Part shown: in pieces, positions 35,964-48,382 of the stretch
Position numbering within the stretch: the first letter of the stretch is position 1
Layout: each line of letters starts with the position of its first letter
Assembly (NCBI GenBank): GCA_024704765.1
Contig: JAKMXF010000326.1
Span: 248,001-312,000, forward strand
DNA from: Oopsacas minuta
Lineage: Eukaryota; Porifera; Hexactinellida; Lyssacinosida; Leucopsacidae
Direction: 5' to 3'
DNA length: 64,000 nucleotides
Notes under the pieces: model-generated
Told to the model about the DNA's origin: nothing
Database searches by the model: none
The model's input: only the letters and a program-made list of their open reading frames with translations
Program-made: the position numbers and the translations under genes

Positions 35964-38020
35964 TACCAAATCAACAATGCTACGTCAATTTTGAAATGTA
36001 CAAATACAGGGTTAGGACAGTGGCATAACCAGTGTATTGGGTCTAACCGGATGAAAGCTGGCAGCAGAATATATCGGAGCTGCGATTCAATAAACTATTA
36101 GTTAAATAAATTACGTGATATTCGGTATCGATGCGTAGGCCTTGGAGAGCATACAAAGAGTTTAGCAGTTCCTTACATGAGTTGGTTGCGTTCCCTGGGT
36201 CCTGAAAATGCACAACCTACCCAAACTACAACTACCGCCCAGCAAATTTAGCACTAAAAACGATAATTCGTGAAATAGTTTAGTAGAATTTCCCGCTCTT
36301 AGATGTTAGTTCTATCAAGTTAACAAGGTGGAACCAAAACTAGACTGCTTATAGAGGTTTTCTATTTATAGAAACCCCCTAATTGAGGTTATACTGTACA
36401 ACGAATTAGGAATTCTACTTCATGTGGGCTATTGACAACGGGTAGCGATGGAAATAATTACACTAGCCGCTAGAAAAAATTTCCATTGGTGTTGGCCACA
36501 TGTAGTTGGTATAGAGTGTAAACTACTTGTGGGAATAATTGTATGTGTTTCCAATCAATCTAAGAATCGGTATCGAATTCAAAATTTAGAAATTTATACG
36601 AATTCTTAGAAATTTCTTATAATATGGCCTACATTTGATAAGAAATATTCCCAGAACGTTACTGAACAAGATGCTTGGATACTTAAGAATGATTACGAAT
36701 TCCTAATGTTTAAGTTTCTCATATGGAAATTTGTCAGATATAAATTTCATAAATATTGATATTATACTTAGGCTAATTCGAGGCACGAAGATTTCGCAGC
36801 AGTGCAGAACAAGCTAGTGGGGCAAATTGGTTTATTAGTGGAGTAGCGAATATGGTTCTGACTGGTGCTAAAGCACCACTTACCGGATATACTTGTGAGG
36901 TGATTGATACTTTCAAGTGTCTGAGCGGCGCTATAAAAATAAATTTGTAGGATAGATGGTAATATTTTAACTCTATCTTAGTGTCATACAAATTCTAGAA
37001 TTTCCTAGGTTTATTTTAGAAAACTAGATTATCATGGTAGCATGTATGAATTATATCATCTTCATAATGAAAAATCATCAGCACCATACATTACCTTAAG
37101 AACAATGGTGTAACCACTAGTGGCGTAAGGCTGGATACGCAATTGTGATTTATATAATGAGATTATGAGAAAGCAAATATTGGAACGAAAAATACAACAA
37201 ATATATTGTAAATTTATGAATTTCAAATGCATATGTAGAACCTACCAATCGGAATTACACTAGACCACAAAGCATATGAGAATTTACTGCTGAGATATGG
37301 GTGTGAGTATATCTTGACCAATTAAACCATTAATGGTCCAAGTTGTAGAGAAGCATTGAAGATTATGGGATATTACAAAATAACTTGAAGGACAAATTTC
37401 CCTAAAGAATAAGAAATTCAAGGATGTAAGAATATTTTTCGAAATATGATGTATGATAATGTATTTCATGTGTCTATACAAAAAAGAGATCTATGGTAAT
37501 TCATAAGTGTAGATTCTCAAATATGCAGTCAGATTTGAGGCAATGACAATATATTTGTTGATAAACGAGGAACAAAGGTAGTAAATTAGCTCATTATCTA
37601 AATAAATGCTTTTATACAACATATATTTACATAAATTCCTAAATTATAATCTATCTGTATATGTTTATATCCAGAATCCATTGAAGAGACTGGCAGACCC
37701 CAGGCCGAATCTTCGGAAAACAGAGGTATTTGGGTCTGCATCAGATAGGCTCGAGTTTTCACAATAATGACAAACTATAGAAGTAATTGTCAACTCCCGG
37801 GATATCGAAAAATCCAGAAAAAATAAATGTAGGATAGTTGATATGAGAATCACAGATACCAATGAATTAGATTCATCCCATGACGTCAGAGTGTTTGCAC
37901 GAAGGACACTCAACATGTACTGATTTAGTCATCATAAAAGTACAAATAATTTCCAAATTCGAAAATTTTGAAAAATGTTGAGTACTCGAGACAATTATGA
38001 CGAGATCAATGACTCAAAGC
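35964..38020. other. AK7 intron 2, unassigned
   Basis: A Tigger-type right end may lie at about 36330-36396 (read on minus: CAGTATAACCTCAATTAGGG, flanked by TA), with no partner. No genes were seen. Confidence 0.3.
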
Positions 38021-38160
38021 TACAGGGTGACACAGAAGTTCTACAACAAATTTCAGTCTTAGTATTCAATAGTAAACCCTAATTCAAATCTTGGTTCTAC
38101 TATGTATATCCAATTAACACACTATTATATTATAGCTCCTACTATATTTGATCATTCAGT

Positions 38161-39213
38161 ATGATTATGTCTGGAGTATCAGAATTTCAACAAAAGCGCT
38201 CTGCTGTTATTCAATTATTTCTCAATGGTAAAAGCAAAGCCAGATACTAAGAACCCTTGGTTCAACCGAATACACAAGATCTTTTATATCTCGAACAATT
38301 AACCGCTATAACGAGATGGGAAAGATCACAGATCTTCAACGATCAGGGCGACCACGCACGGTCAGGACGCCTGCTAACAAGAAGAAGATTCGGCATATTT
38401 TGAACCGTCGACCGACAATGTCGACCCGGAAGGTCGCCGCAAAAGTTAGGATTGACAGAGAATCTGTTCGGCGAATAATTCATAAGGATTTAGGCATAAA
38501 ATGTTTCAAACGAACAAAGGTAGAGTCTTTATCCCCAAACTATTTCAAAGAGGATACAAAAATGCCGAAAACTGCAGGCCTGGCTCAAAAATGTTAAATG
38601 TGAATCAATTGTCTTTTCAGACGAAAAAAAATTCCGTATAGAGGAAAAGTACAACTCCTAAAATTCGTGTGTTTATTCCCTTACACGAAAGGATAACCCA
38701 GAGAAATTTCGGACTGTCCAGAAAACACAACACCCTAAAAGCATTATGGTTTGGGCAGGAATCTCAGCAAAGGGAAAACCCCCTTAGTATTCATGCCAGA
38801 TGGATTAAAAATTAATGCCGATTTGTACATGAACAAAATTTTGAAAAGATATGTTCTTCCTATCAGTTCAACCTTCATGAAAACACGCAATGGGTATTCC
38901 AACAGGATGGTGCACCAGCCCATACAGCGAAAGTGTCACAAGATTGGTTTCAACAAATTTACCAGGCTTTTTATCCCGTATCGATTGGCCTCCTGCAAGT
39001 CCAGATCTAAACCCTTGCGACTATTATTTATGGGGGAGATTAAAGGAATTAGTGAATAATAGAGCATACGATAATATTCCAGCACTTAAACAGGCTTTGC
39101 CCAAAGTTTAGTCTGAATTAGACCAAGATGAAGTAGCTCGGGCCTGCAATTTGTTCCCAGACAGAGTGAGAAGTTGTCTGAAGGCACGAGCGAATAGATT
39201 TGAAATGAACTAA
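38161..39213 (+). pseudogene. Tc1-like transposase pseudogene
   Basis: MIMSGVSEFQQKRSAVIQLF starts the N-terminal DNA-binding region. A frame change near 38235 leads to the helix-turn-helix and GRPR hook (LQRSGRPRTVRTPANKKKIR, 38335-38395). SIVFSDEKKF near 38610 holds the first Asp, GISAKGKTPLVFMPDG follows near 38760, and QQDGAPAHTAK near 38905 holds the second Asp. SPDLNPCDYYLWG near 39000 has the third. All three catalytic Asp are still readable but spread over different frames with stops, so the gene is dead. It ends RFEMN-stop. It is closest in this window to the copy at 47054-48087. Confidence 0.85.
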
Positions 39214-39517
39214 ATTAAAACTGTATTGAAATTATGTAATCAGGGGCCGTATTCACTAAGCATACTTAAACCGTATTCACTAAGATTGGTATTCACTAAG
39301 ATTTAAGCTCATACTTAAGTATGTACTTAAGTACAAAAGTTAAATAACCTACCGAGGTTGCTTAAGTTATTCAAGCTCTATTTTAAGTTTCCAAACATAT
39401 TATATTTATCGATAACATTGATGTAATCACTTCAATCACTCGTTTTCTTTGATTAATTCATACTTTCACTATAAATTATGATTTTCTATGATGTTACAAT
39501 ATGACTAAATCGTATAT

Positions 39518-40237
39518 CTAAAGCTGCTGCTGTTGATCATTTTCTAAAAGTCTCTGCTTTTTATGACGATAATACTCCCTCTGCTCTTCAATCAGCTGTA
39601 GTTGAGCCGAGAATACTTCCATCTGTTTAAGGAGCACTTCTCGTTGCAGAGGAAGTAAATCAGAGACCTTTGTTGACTGTTCGATGCTCCTCTTACGCCT
39701 ACGCCTTCCCTCTGCACGACTGTTAACTACAGTAACTTCTGGTCCCTCAAACACTGGTGTTACTTCTCTGCTTTCGCTAATCTCAGTGTGTGAAGGCAAT
39801 GCTGTTGGGGCTAGAAACATATCAACGCTACCACATATTCCAGTGAACGCTGGCGTACTCGAGAACATCTGTGATACTCTCTCCGTCACAGATGTGGGTA
39901 ATTCCCTATCGGAGCTAAGGATCCGGATGTCTTCATCCTCCACTTCACCAGCTTCATTTGGCCCTCCTCCTGTCTTCCACGCTTCCCTTCGACTGGAATC
40001 CACACGGGCTTTTGCGGAACCTTTTAGATTGTTCCACTTCTTCTTAATATCTTTCACATCTCGGTTGTTGCCATGGATGGAATTGATTTTCCTCATAACA
40101 TTGTTCCAAAGCCTCGTCTTTTTTTTGTTTATCTCCGCGCACTGACCAGCAGTACCTCTCAATATATCTCCAGCATCCTCGATTGCCTCAATGAGTGTAT
40201 ACTCCTCCTCCTTTGTCCATACTCTTGCTTTGGAATA
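39518..40237 (-). CDS. Harbinger Myb/SANT-like DNA-binding protein
   Basis: The frame is open from 40237 to the stop at 39518 (about 239 residues). It begins VWTKEEEYTLIEAIEDAGDI, then QCAEINKKKTRLWNNVMRKI, then VKDIKKKWNNLKGSAKARVD: the three-helix Myb/SANT-like (MADF-like) layout with tryptophans spaced as expected. A basic RRRRKRS stretch near the middle-to-end could be a nuclear signal, and the C-terminus (LLPLQREVLLKQMEVFSAQL) looks coiled-coil. There is no ATG at the head of the open frame, so the start is either lost or comes from an upstream exon; an acceptor TTCCAAAG lies at its head. In Harbinger elements this protein binds the ends and recruits the nuclease. Confidence 0.75.
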   Translation of the reverse strand, partial: YSKARVWTKEEEYTLIEAIEDAGDILRGTAGQCAEINKKKTRLWNNVMRKINSIHGNNRDVKDIKKKWNNLKGSAKARVDSSRREAWKTGGGPNEAGEVEDEDIRILSSDRELPTSVTERVSQMFSSTPAFTGICGSVDMFLAPTALPSHTEISESREVTPVFEGPEVTVVNSRAEGRRRRKRSIEQSTKVSDLLPLQREVLLKQMEVFSAQLQLIEEQREYYRHKKQRLLENDQQQQL

Positions 40238-40330
40238 TCAATAACCTCCACCAATTTATAGTTTTCATAATGCAACAACTAGCTCCCAATTCAAGTACGA
40301 TACTTGATACATTTCACAAATAAATATCCC

Positions 40331-40410
40331 AACTACAAAGACCAACATCCTACTTAGATGTTTCAAAACTACAAAGACCAACACCCTACTTAGATGTTTC
40401 AAAACTACAA
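40331..40410. repeat. 36-bp tandem duplication inside Harbinger
   Basis: AACTACAAAGACCAACATCC...GATGTTTCAA is repeated 2.2 times between the two Harbinger genes, with one base changed (ACATCC/ACACCC). Confidence 0.8.
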
Positions 40411-40486
40411 TTTCCATGTTACCTTATAATCATTAACTGTGCAAAATGTTTACATATCTACATCACAACATATATACTATGTGAAT

Positions 40487-41533
40487 TTAGTTGCTGAAAT
40501 TATGAATAGAAAATTGATCCCTGTAATGCTTTGATGCCAGATGCCCAACAGTTTCTTCAAAGTCAAGAACATCATCCGGATAGGAATCATCGGAGACTTC
40601 ATCTTCTAAGAGTGGTTGTTTCCACTGTATTGCTATGTTATGCAATACTGCACAAGCAACTATGATGGAACAAACTTTATCTGGACTCATCCTGAGCTCT
40701 CCATGAAGACAGTGGAATCTTCGTTTCCATCGCCCAAACGTCTGTTCAACAATAACCCTTGTCCTCTTATGTGCATAGTTGTAGTTAAATTGGGGAGTAG
40801 ATATTGGTTGGCGATAAGGAGTGAGTAAATATGGCCTCATCATGTAGCCGCTATCTCCTAATATATGCTCCCCTATTGAAAAGGTATTTTCAACATGCAT
40901 CCCAACACCTGAATTCTTCCAAATCCGTGAATCGTGAACAGACCCAGGAAAACGTGCCAATACATCACTAAACATTCCATCTGGTTGGCAAATAGCTTGG
41001 ACATTAATTGAGTGGTAAAAATGCCGATTTATATAATCTGCTTCATTTTCCGAGGGTCTTTGGATTCGTATGTGTGTTCCGTCAACTAATCCTACTACGC
41101 CTGGAAAGTGAGCAATCTCACAAAACTTGTTTTTGACTTCTACCCTCTTGAGACCAGCAGGCAAACTAACAAACTGATGGTATATAGCTTGCAAACCCAG
41201 AGAAACATCTCGGATATAACGAGAGGCAGAAGCTTGGCTTACGTTTATCCCATCTCCACAAATTATCTGGAACGTTCCAGAAGCGAAAAATTGAAGTGCC
41301 ACACAAACTTGTAAGTGAGGGGAAGCAGCACAAGAACGCTCGGTGAAATTCAAATAGTTAGCTATCAACTCTGTAATTTTAGATATTGAAGCTCTAGAGA
41401 AACGGAAACGTCGAACAAGTTCCATATCATCATAACAATCTAGGGGATCATTGAGATCCCTGAAAACTCGTTGACGTGCCATTGAGGAAGAGGTTTCTTC
41501 TTCTGGGAGAAATAATGGAATCATCTGTGCCAT
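40487..41533 (-). CDS. Harbinger transposase (HARBI1-like nuclease), intact
   Basis: The 348-residue open frame runs from ATG to stop without a break. The DDE catalytic triad is visible: D151 in VGLVDGTHIRI, D201 in ARFPGSVHDSRIWKNS, and E263 in VEQTFGRWKRRF. LGDSGYMMRPYLLTPY near 225-240 and CAVLHNIAIQW near 295 are also typical. Residues 40-110 (FRFSRASISKITELI, then VSQASASRYI) form the N-terminal helical region. Length equals that of HARBI1 (about 350). In this superfamily the nuclease needs a Myb-like partner for nuclear import and end binding; the candidate lies just downstream on the same strand (39518-40237). Nothing in the sequence indicates inactivation. Confidence 0.93.
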   Translation of the reverse strand: MAQMIPLFLPEEETSSSMARQRVFRDLNDPLDCYDDMELVRRFRFSRASISKITELIANYLNFTERSCAASPHLQVCVALQFFASGTFQIICGDGINVSQASASRYIRDVSLGLQAIYHQFVSLPAGLKRVEVKNKFCEIAHFPGVVGLVDGTHIRIQRPSENEADYINRHFYHSINVQAICQPDGMFSDVLARFPGSVHDSRIWKNSGVGMHVENTFSIGEHILGDSGYMMRPYLLTPYRQPISTPQFNYNYAHKRTRVIVEQTFGRWKRRFHCLHGELRMSPDKVCSIIVACAVLHNIAIQWKQPLLEDEVSDDSYPDDVLDFEETVGHLASKHYRDQFSIHNFSN

Positions 41534-42299
41534 TTGTTTATATTAAAATACTGGAATATTTATATATTATATTTTATCATAATTGTATCTAGCAAAACAG
41601 TCATTAGTGTAACTTGGAATGTATAATTCAGAATGACAGTATTTAACATTACATACAAAGTAATGCATTCCTTAGTAACAGATATGTTATATCATAAGCG
41701 TTCGAGGAATTCCTTGTAACATTATTTGTGAAGTATTTCATGAACGTAAACCACAATATTATCGTGAGATCATGCATAAACCATGAAAAGTTTTGAAAAT
41801 ATATTCCTGAATGATTGAAAGTAATTCTGTAAAGCAATCCATCAGAAACTCACAAATTCAGGAATATAAGTGATACCTAAGTATGTACTTAGTTAAGTAC
41901 ATACTTAGTACTTAAGTACTAAGTATGCTTAGTGAATACGGCGCAGGTATAGTTTATTATTCTTAGTCAGCCTTTAGAGTTGTTACTTCCCTTTTGTGTC
42001 ACCCTGTATGTCGGTCCAGGGGTAATATGGAAATCATGATCAGCCAAATATAAATGATAGAAGTTTCAAATAAAAATCAAATGTACCCCTGAATGCGCTA
42101 AATGTTCTGACGTCAGGATTTACGAATGCAATCATATCATGGAATTATTGCATCATAATGAAAGTTTTCGAGAATTTTTAGAATTTCTGAATACAAGTGG
42201 AAAGAAATGTGAAGATTACTAACCAAAAGCCAGGTAGGAACTGCAAAGTCACCACCTAATACCATCAAATAAAATTGAGATGAAGCATGTATGCTAAAA

Positions 42300-42450
42300 T
42301 CTTAAATTTTCAGGTATGTACCATATGTGAGGCGTGAAGTGCTGAGCATAACCCGTCGGATAGCGCGACAAGCAGTAAGATTAAGCTTGTGTAATAGTTA
42401 TGCTCAACTTGTGGCTGTAAGCTGTCGCGTAGCCACAAAGCAAGCGAAGC
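42300..42450 (-). repeat. Dispersed repeat family C, copy 3 (inverted, partial)
   Basis: Read on minus, it gives CTTCGCTTGCTTTGTGGCTA, CGCGACAGCTTACAGC and GAGCATAACTATTACACAAGCTTAATC, parallel to the first 130 bp of copy 1. The distal part is missing. Confidence 0.5.
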
Positions 42451-42479
42451 GCAGTAGTAACAAAATATTGTTAAATTCA

Positions 42480-45400
42480 AATCTATGTTCATAAATTGTG
42501 ATTTTGGTTTGTTTCTCTCTCTGTTGTTTCACGTGTGTCTGATTGCTCGTTGTCAAGGAAATGATTCATGGAATGCAATATTGAATTAGAAATTCTCAAT
42601 TCTGAGAGGTAGCGCACCATGAATATACGTTATTAGAAAGTATTCAGAATTCAATAAAATTGAATAGACATATGGAACTGGCAAAATTTGATTTTCCCAC
42701 TTTTGAAATATTCATATCTAAATATCTCATTGATTTTATGTATATAAAGTGAAAATATAGTTGAAATATCAAAATATACTTAGATCCTTCTACTAAAAGT
42801 TACAATGGTAGAAAAAGTCACTAAATCCGTATATCGTAAATTAAGGTTTCTCATAACTAAATTTAATGCCATTTATATTAATATGAAGTAACAAGAAAAT
42901 CAAAAAATCCCAACATATAAGTAGGGACCGGCTCTAAATGACTAGAATGTGGTGATAAAGTACAATGGAGTGATGAATCAGAATTTCCCATTATTAAGAG
43001 AGGAGACACTGGGCATCTCTAGAACTACCATAAATTGAATTCGAATAGATTAATTGTAATGAGTCGTGTTGTTTGGAGGTGGGCGCCGAAAAACTTGAAC
43101 AATGAAAATATGCGTAAATAGGCAGAAGTTTGTAGTTAATTACTGAAATAGTGGAGGGAAGAAAAGAATTTCCTGATCGTATAGTCACAGGGAAGGAATC
43201 CCAACAATATGAACCAGAGACAAAATTACAAATAATCAGTGGAAATAAAGCGATGACCAAACCACGACACAGCCTAAAGATGCAAAGCACAGTGTGGCAA
43301 AATGGCGATTATGGGGTAATAGGTACCTAAGCTGAAGATATAAGTTAAAATCTTGTCCTATATAGTAAATCGACTGTGTAGATCTCAAAAATGGCACCAT
43401 ATTTTTAGTTGACTTCTGGAAATGGAAGTATGACCTAAACTGTGGTATTTTGATATAATAAAGAATTATGGTTCAAGATTAAATGAGTTCTAAATTTGTG
43501 AGTGTTTTATGCCAGCCAGCCTTATTTGTTGATAAACTTGAATAACAATGCGCATACTGAATTCATTGATGCATTGGATACTCCATAAAGGATACTAATG
43601 GATTAGAAATACAGTAATTATAAAATGTTATAACGAAAATTATAATTAAAAAAATACATTTCATTCGAATGGGTGTGCCCAATACACTGAATGTCAAGAA
43701 AAGTATAAGTGGGTGCCTTTGGGCGGATCTAGAGATTATTGAAAATGATATTTATAAAGATATACTATGCGAAATTATCAATTGTTCTACTCACAATAGT
43801 TTGCATTGTAAGATCGGGGACCTAAAATGTAGGTCAAGGAGCTGAAATACTGATAAAAATCGACTAGTAAAAATGCTTGAGAATGAAAGAATCAAGATTA
43901 AATTTGTTTTGCAAAGCGAGTTAAAATTAATCACACAATGCATACAAATACTGACAAATGTTATTGAATTACTAAAAATCCTGGAATGCTGAAATATCGC
44001 AAGGGTATTTTAAGTATAAATATTTGTGGTTTTCAGGTTATCAAATTTCAAGTAGCCTAAGTTTGAGACTTTAGGTTAGAAATGTTATAAGTTCATTAAG
44101 TAACTAATAATAACATATTACTAGGTTTGTGATAGTGTAAAATCGAATGCACACATTCATTTTGGTAAATAGCGAAGTCAAATTTCCACCTATTACAGCA
44201 TAGTTCCACACTGTGCAAAGTCCGCAGAAAGGAGAATGGCAAGTTTATTCTGAAATAGAGGAAGTACACAACTAAGAGATTGCCTCCCTGAGAACATATC
44301 AATCAATCTTGATTACAGATTAGTGAATTGTTGGGATTTGCGAAATACATAGAAACAATACTATAGGATAAAAGGGGACATTTTATCGAAGGTTGTGCAA
44401 ACGATAAAAAGAGTGACAACATGTGTGAAATAGTAATATGTACTTTTTCCGCAGTAGAATTAGATACACTATGTTATTTTGAACAATTTAACAAACGAGT
44501 TCAAGTCATTTAAACATTTTTGACTTGTTCTGATCAGCGAGGGTCAAATGTATTAAAACGGAATTGGAATAACCGCTGGAGCTATCAAGTATAAGAGGCG
44601 TGAGAAACTAAGATGAAAAGCTATCATACAACAATATTGTGGCGCATTCAGGATGATCGTGAGGGGAATGCTTTGGAGCGAGCTAAGTGAGCGACGGTAG
44701 GGGGGCTAGCCCCCCAGTTTTTGAATCATAGACGCTCAAACATCGATGTACAGCTATTTTTGCCACAGAGTAGGAGGAGGTGAAATATTGTGCAGTAGTA
44801 CCAAAGTTAAAATGTTTAAGTTTGGATAACGTGATAATTTGGTTACCTAATTTTATTTATACTATTAGTGAATACAAATTTAGTCTGCGAATATATTAGT
44901 CATCTGGGAAACTCGTTGAAAAAATAATTGTGAAATTTGGATAGGATTCTGTAAATACTATTCCGAAAGCTCTGCGCTTATTAAGGAAATCGAATTATAA
45001 ATAACGACATATCCCTTTTGGAAACAAGTTATGAGGGGGCGTTTGAACACCCAAATCGCTACCCTTATAATGCTAGGTTCCATGTCAGTGTTCGAAAAAA
45101 CGGAGGGGATTAAGCGTATAGAATAAGAATATCCTCTTACCCAGCCTACAGTCCAGTTCTGGCTACAAGAGAGTACTGGCTATTCTATGACAAGAAAATA
45201 ACGCTTCTTGAAAATGATTGAAGGAGTATTGTACAGTGGGCTCGGCATTAGAACTGTGGGAAATAGGTCAACCAGTCGAAAATTTTGGCAGAGGCTTCGC
45301 AATATTTCAGAAAGGTTGGAGCGTTTCAAAAAAAAAGGGAGGAATTCATTGAAATGTTGATAGTTAGATTGATTGAGAAAGGTTACTTATCTAGTTTTAT

Positions 45401-46910
45401 GGTAATCAAATTGGAAAAGGTGATAATACTTTCCGAATTTTAGCAGATAATTTATAGAGTTTAATCACTATCTGAAAAGCGCATAAATTCCAATCAAAAC
45501 ACAATATGTGATATGCAGTAGAATTTCGCTATAAAAATCTTCGAAATTGATACCTCTAATCCGATTAAGTATTAACCGATCCAATCTGAATTAATACCCA
45601 TTGTAGGAACATGATTTTGTGAAAATATTTGTCCGTATTATCCGGAATACATATTAACAGCTTTCGTGCAAATGAGATTATAGTGTATATCCCACCAAAT
45701 CGGCTATAGTGGAATATATTAATTACAACAGATAGCTTAGGAGTACGAATATTGATACTTGTACAATATGGGCTTTCAAAGACATTAATGTCAATTTCAC
45801 ATCCATGATTAAGTCAATCTAGCGAAAATTTGGGCTAACTCTGAAGTAAATAATACAACAACTATTCTTTCACAAATCACCCCTTGCATATATGTGCACT
45901 AATATAAAAAAAAGTCCATGAAATAAATGAAGAAAACGCATGTTTTTTCCAGCTTCAAGTGCCACTTTGATGAACAAAATTATTCATATATAGCACAATT
46001 AATCTAAATTCCGATACATATAACAAAATTTTGATTATAGTATTTCAGAATTGATAGGGATAGAAAATATAAATGTATTTTGGACGCCTTCCTGCGCGCA
46101 TTGAGAGCATCTAACAATTAACCCAATATCGTTAGCGTTCCAAATATTTGTAAATGCTAACTTGCAAAGACTAGTAACATAAACTTACAGGACCTTAGTT
46201 GGAAGGCAAACAGACTTGTATGAAATAATGATTTCCACCTAAATAAGAACCAGTATTTTAGAAAAGTCTAATATTTAAAACAAACTGTGATAATTATAAT
46301 AGATCCTCAAAAATTAGAATAAATAATGAAAAATTTTTAGAGCAATCAGTAATACATAATAAAAGATAAGGATCAAAATTTCAATTGATTCATGAAACCA
46401 CAATAATAAACTTTCGAAAACATGGAACTAACAGTTAAGTAGTTAAGACGTAACCCATAAATGTATTACCAGCACAAATGAATATGATAACCGCGTATAC
46501 ACTGAGATTTTCAAATATTGGGAGTCTACGTAATTAGCTAGTTTTGGATGATTTTGAAATCCCAAGGCTGATTTTGCACAAAAATAAGTAAATGGATCAT
46601 TGAAAATTACGTGGTATAGTCTTTTCGATAAACAAGGGGAAATTTTGATGGAATGCTGCAACATTCCTCTGTTGCTCTGCAAATGTATATGAAGACATTC
46701 TAGCAGTATATATATCCTGAAAAATTTTGATGATAGACATTTACTAGAGACAATAGTTTATTCGGAATAGAGACTTCATTCATGAAAAATTCAGTTTGTG
46801 TGCCAACTCGAACGTTCAAAACTTATTTTATCTTATATAGTGATTGACCATATATGGTAAGTTATAAAATAACCCAATGCCTATAATCAATATTTTTCAG
46901 ATAAAGCTAT
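42480..46910. other. AK7 intron 2, unassigned
   Basis: No gene was recognised. A possible worn Tigger-type element begins CAGTAGAATTTCGCTATAAA at about 45515. A GC-rich island at 44660-44720 is described separately. Confidence 0.3.
44640..44720. repeat. GC-rich island with a 16-bp perfect palindrome
   Basis: GGGGGGCTAGCCCCCC (44700-44715) follows GAGCGAGCTAAGTGAGCGAC. The base composition contrasts sharply with its neighbours. Confidence 0.6.
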
Positions 46911-46911
46911 A

Positions 46912-48217
46912 CAGGGTGCCTCAAAAGATCTGGAACAAATTATTACACCAATTTTTTATATCAAACCACAATTCAACTGCTGTTAAATTCATATTATGAA
47001 CAAGGTTATATAATATATTCAATATACTGTGATTGTTCAATTCTAGTCTTGTTATGTCTAGTATATCTCAACTCCAACAGAAGAGGTCTGCTATCATTCA
47101 TTTATTTCTAAATGGTAAGAAGCAGAATCAAATTCTAAAAGCCCTTGGTTCACCGAGATTTTCACCATCGTTGATATCCCGCACGATAAAACGATATATT
47201 GAGACAGGCGAGATCGTAGATAAGCAAGGATCATATCGGCCAAGAACAATTAGGACTCCTGCTAACAAGAAAAAGGTTCGTCAAATTTTTAACTAGTCGG
47301 CCCCACGATGTCCCACCGAAAAGTCGCCGCAAAGGTCGGAATAGATAAGGAATCTGCTTGACGAATGATCAAGAAAGACTTGGGTATGAAATGTTTCAAA
47401 CGAAGTAGAGTAGAATCTCCTAATGGCCAGGTAATTAAAAAGAGAATCCAAAGATGTCGTAGACTGCTGGATCGACTCAAAAATGTCAACAGTGATTCAA
47501 TTGTATGTTCGAATGAGAAGATCTTCTGTATTGAGGAGAGGGGGAACTCTCAAAATTCTTGGGTTTATTCCTTAACACGTAATGACATCCCAGAAAACTT
47601 AAGAAGTGTCCAGAAATCAAACACCCCAAAAGTATTATGGTTTAGGCGGGAATTTCAGTTTTTGGGAAAACTCCGTTGGTATTCATACCCGAAGGTACAA
47701 AAATTAATGCTCAGGTATACAAAGATCTTATACTGGAGAAACATGTCTTAGCAATTGGTTTGACTTTCATGAAAACAAGGCATGGTGCACCGGATCATAC
47801 CGTTAAAATACCTCAACATTGGTTGTCAAGTAAGATCCCAGGGTTTTTAAACCGTAACGAATTGCCCCTTTCAAGTCTTGACCTAAACCCTTGTGGTTAT
47901 TATTTGTGGGGAAGACTAGAGACACTAGTAATAATAGGTCCCACAACAGTATTCCAGCACTAAAACGAGGGTTAAAGAAGCTCTGGTGTAAATTAGATCA
48001 GGATGAGGTGGCTCGGCCTGCAAAATATTTCCGTCCAGACTTAAAGATTGTCTAAAGGCCGAAGGGAATAGATTTGAAAACAAGTAGAGCCAAAATATTT
48101 TCGTATATGATAGTGAGACATAATAGAATTTTGTTAACAAAATATTAGTCTGGTTATATGCTCTACATGCACAAGAATTACATTTAAATTTTGTTGCAGA
48201 ACTTTTGAGGGACCCTG
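46912..48217 (+). mobile_element. Tc1-like element, 1306 bp
   Basis: Ends CAGGGTGCCTCAAAAGATCT and (from the right) CAGGGTCCCTCAAAAGTTCT are inverted, with TA on both outer sides (46910-46911, 48218-48219). Length is typical of Tc1-like elements. Confidence 0.9.
47054..48087 (+). pseudogene. Tc1-like transposase pseudogene with altered catalytic residues
   Basis: MSSISQLQQKRSAIIHLFLN begins a helix-turn-helix region, open to 47296 and carrying YRPRTIRTPANKKKVR. After a stop and frame change, the core continues at 47365-47751 and then in a third frame at 47676-47963. The first catalytic motif reads CSNEKIF instead of FSDEKIF, so the Asp is Asn. The second motif QQDGAPAH has been deleted down to HGAPDH. 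The third reads SLDLNPCGYYLWG, with Gly where the acidic residue belongs. It ends RFENK-stop at 48087. It is a dead relative of the copy at 38161. Confidence 0.85.
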
Positions 48218-48382
48218 TAATGTCTTCATATAAATTTGCATATAGAGGACTGTGTCAGCATTGCATCAAAGTTTCCTCTATTTTTCAAACAACTACATGT
48301 TATCTGATGGCATCTAATAATCGAGGATCTAAATTACTCATTATATGGCAAAATGGTCCCGAAATATATTCAAAATCATATA

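Larger units (their letters stand above)
39244..41943 (-). mobile_element. PIF/Harbinger element, 2700 bp, near complete
   Basis: Inverted ends GGGCCGTATTCACTAAGCAT (left) and CGCCGTATTCACTAAGCATA (from the right), with AAGTACATACTTAAGTAC-type subterminal repeats on both sides. CAG is present directly outside each end (39241-39243, 41944-41946), the expected 3-bp duplication. It carries two minus-strand genes: an intact nuclease and a Myb/SANT-like protein. It sits in the 3' part of the Tc1-like element and is therefore younger. Confidence 0.9.
38023..42006 (+). mobile_element. Tc1-like element, interrupted by Harbinger
   Basis: Inverted ends CAGGGTGACACAGAAGTTCT (left) and CAGGGTGACACAAAAGGGAA (from the right), each flanked by TA (38021-38022 and 42007-42008). 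Without the 2700-bp Harbinger insert and its 3-bp duplication the element is about 1.28 kb, the size of the other Tc1-like copies in this window. Confidence 0.85.

Noticed and set aside
39684-40145. 153-residue plus-strand frame
   Set aside because: Antisense shadow of the Harbinger Myb-like gene.
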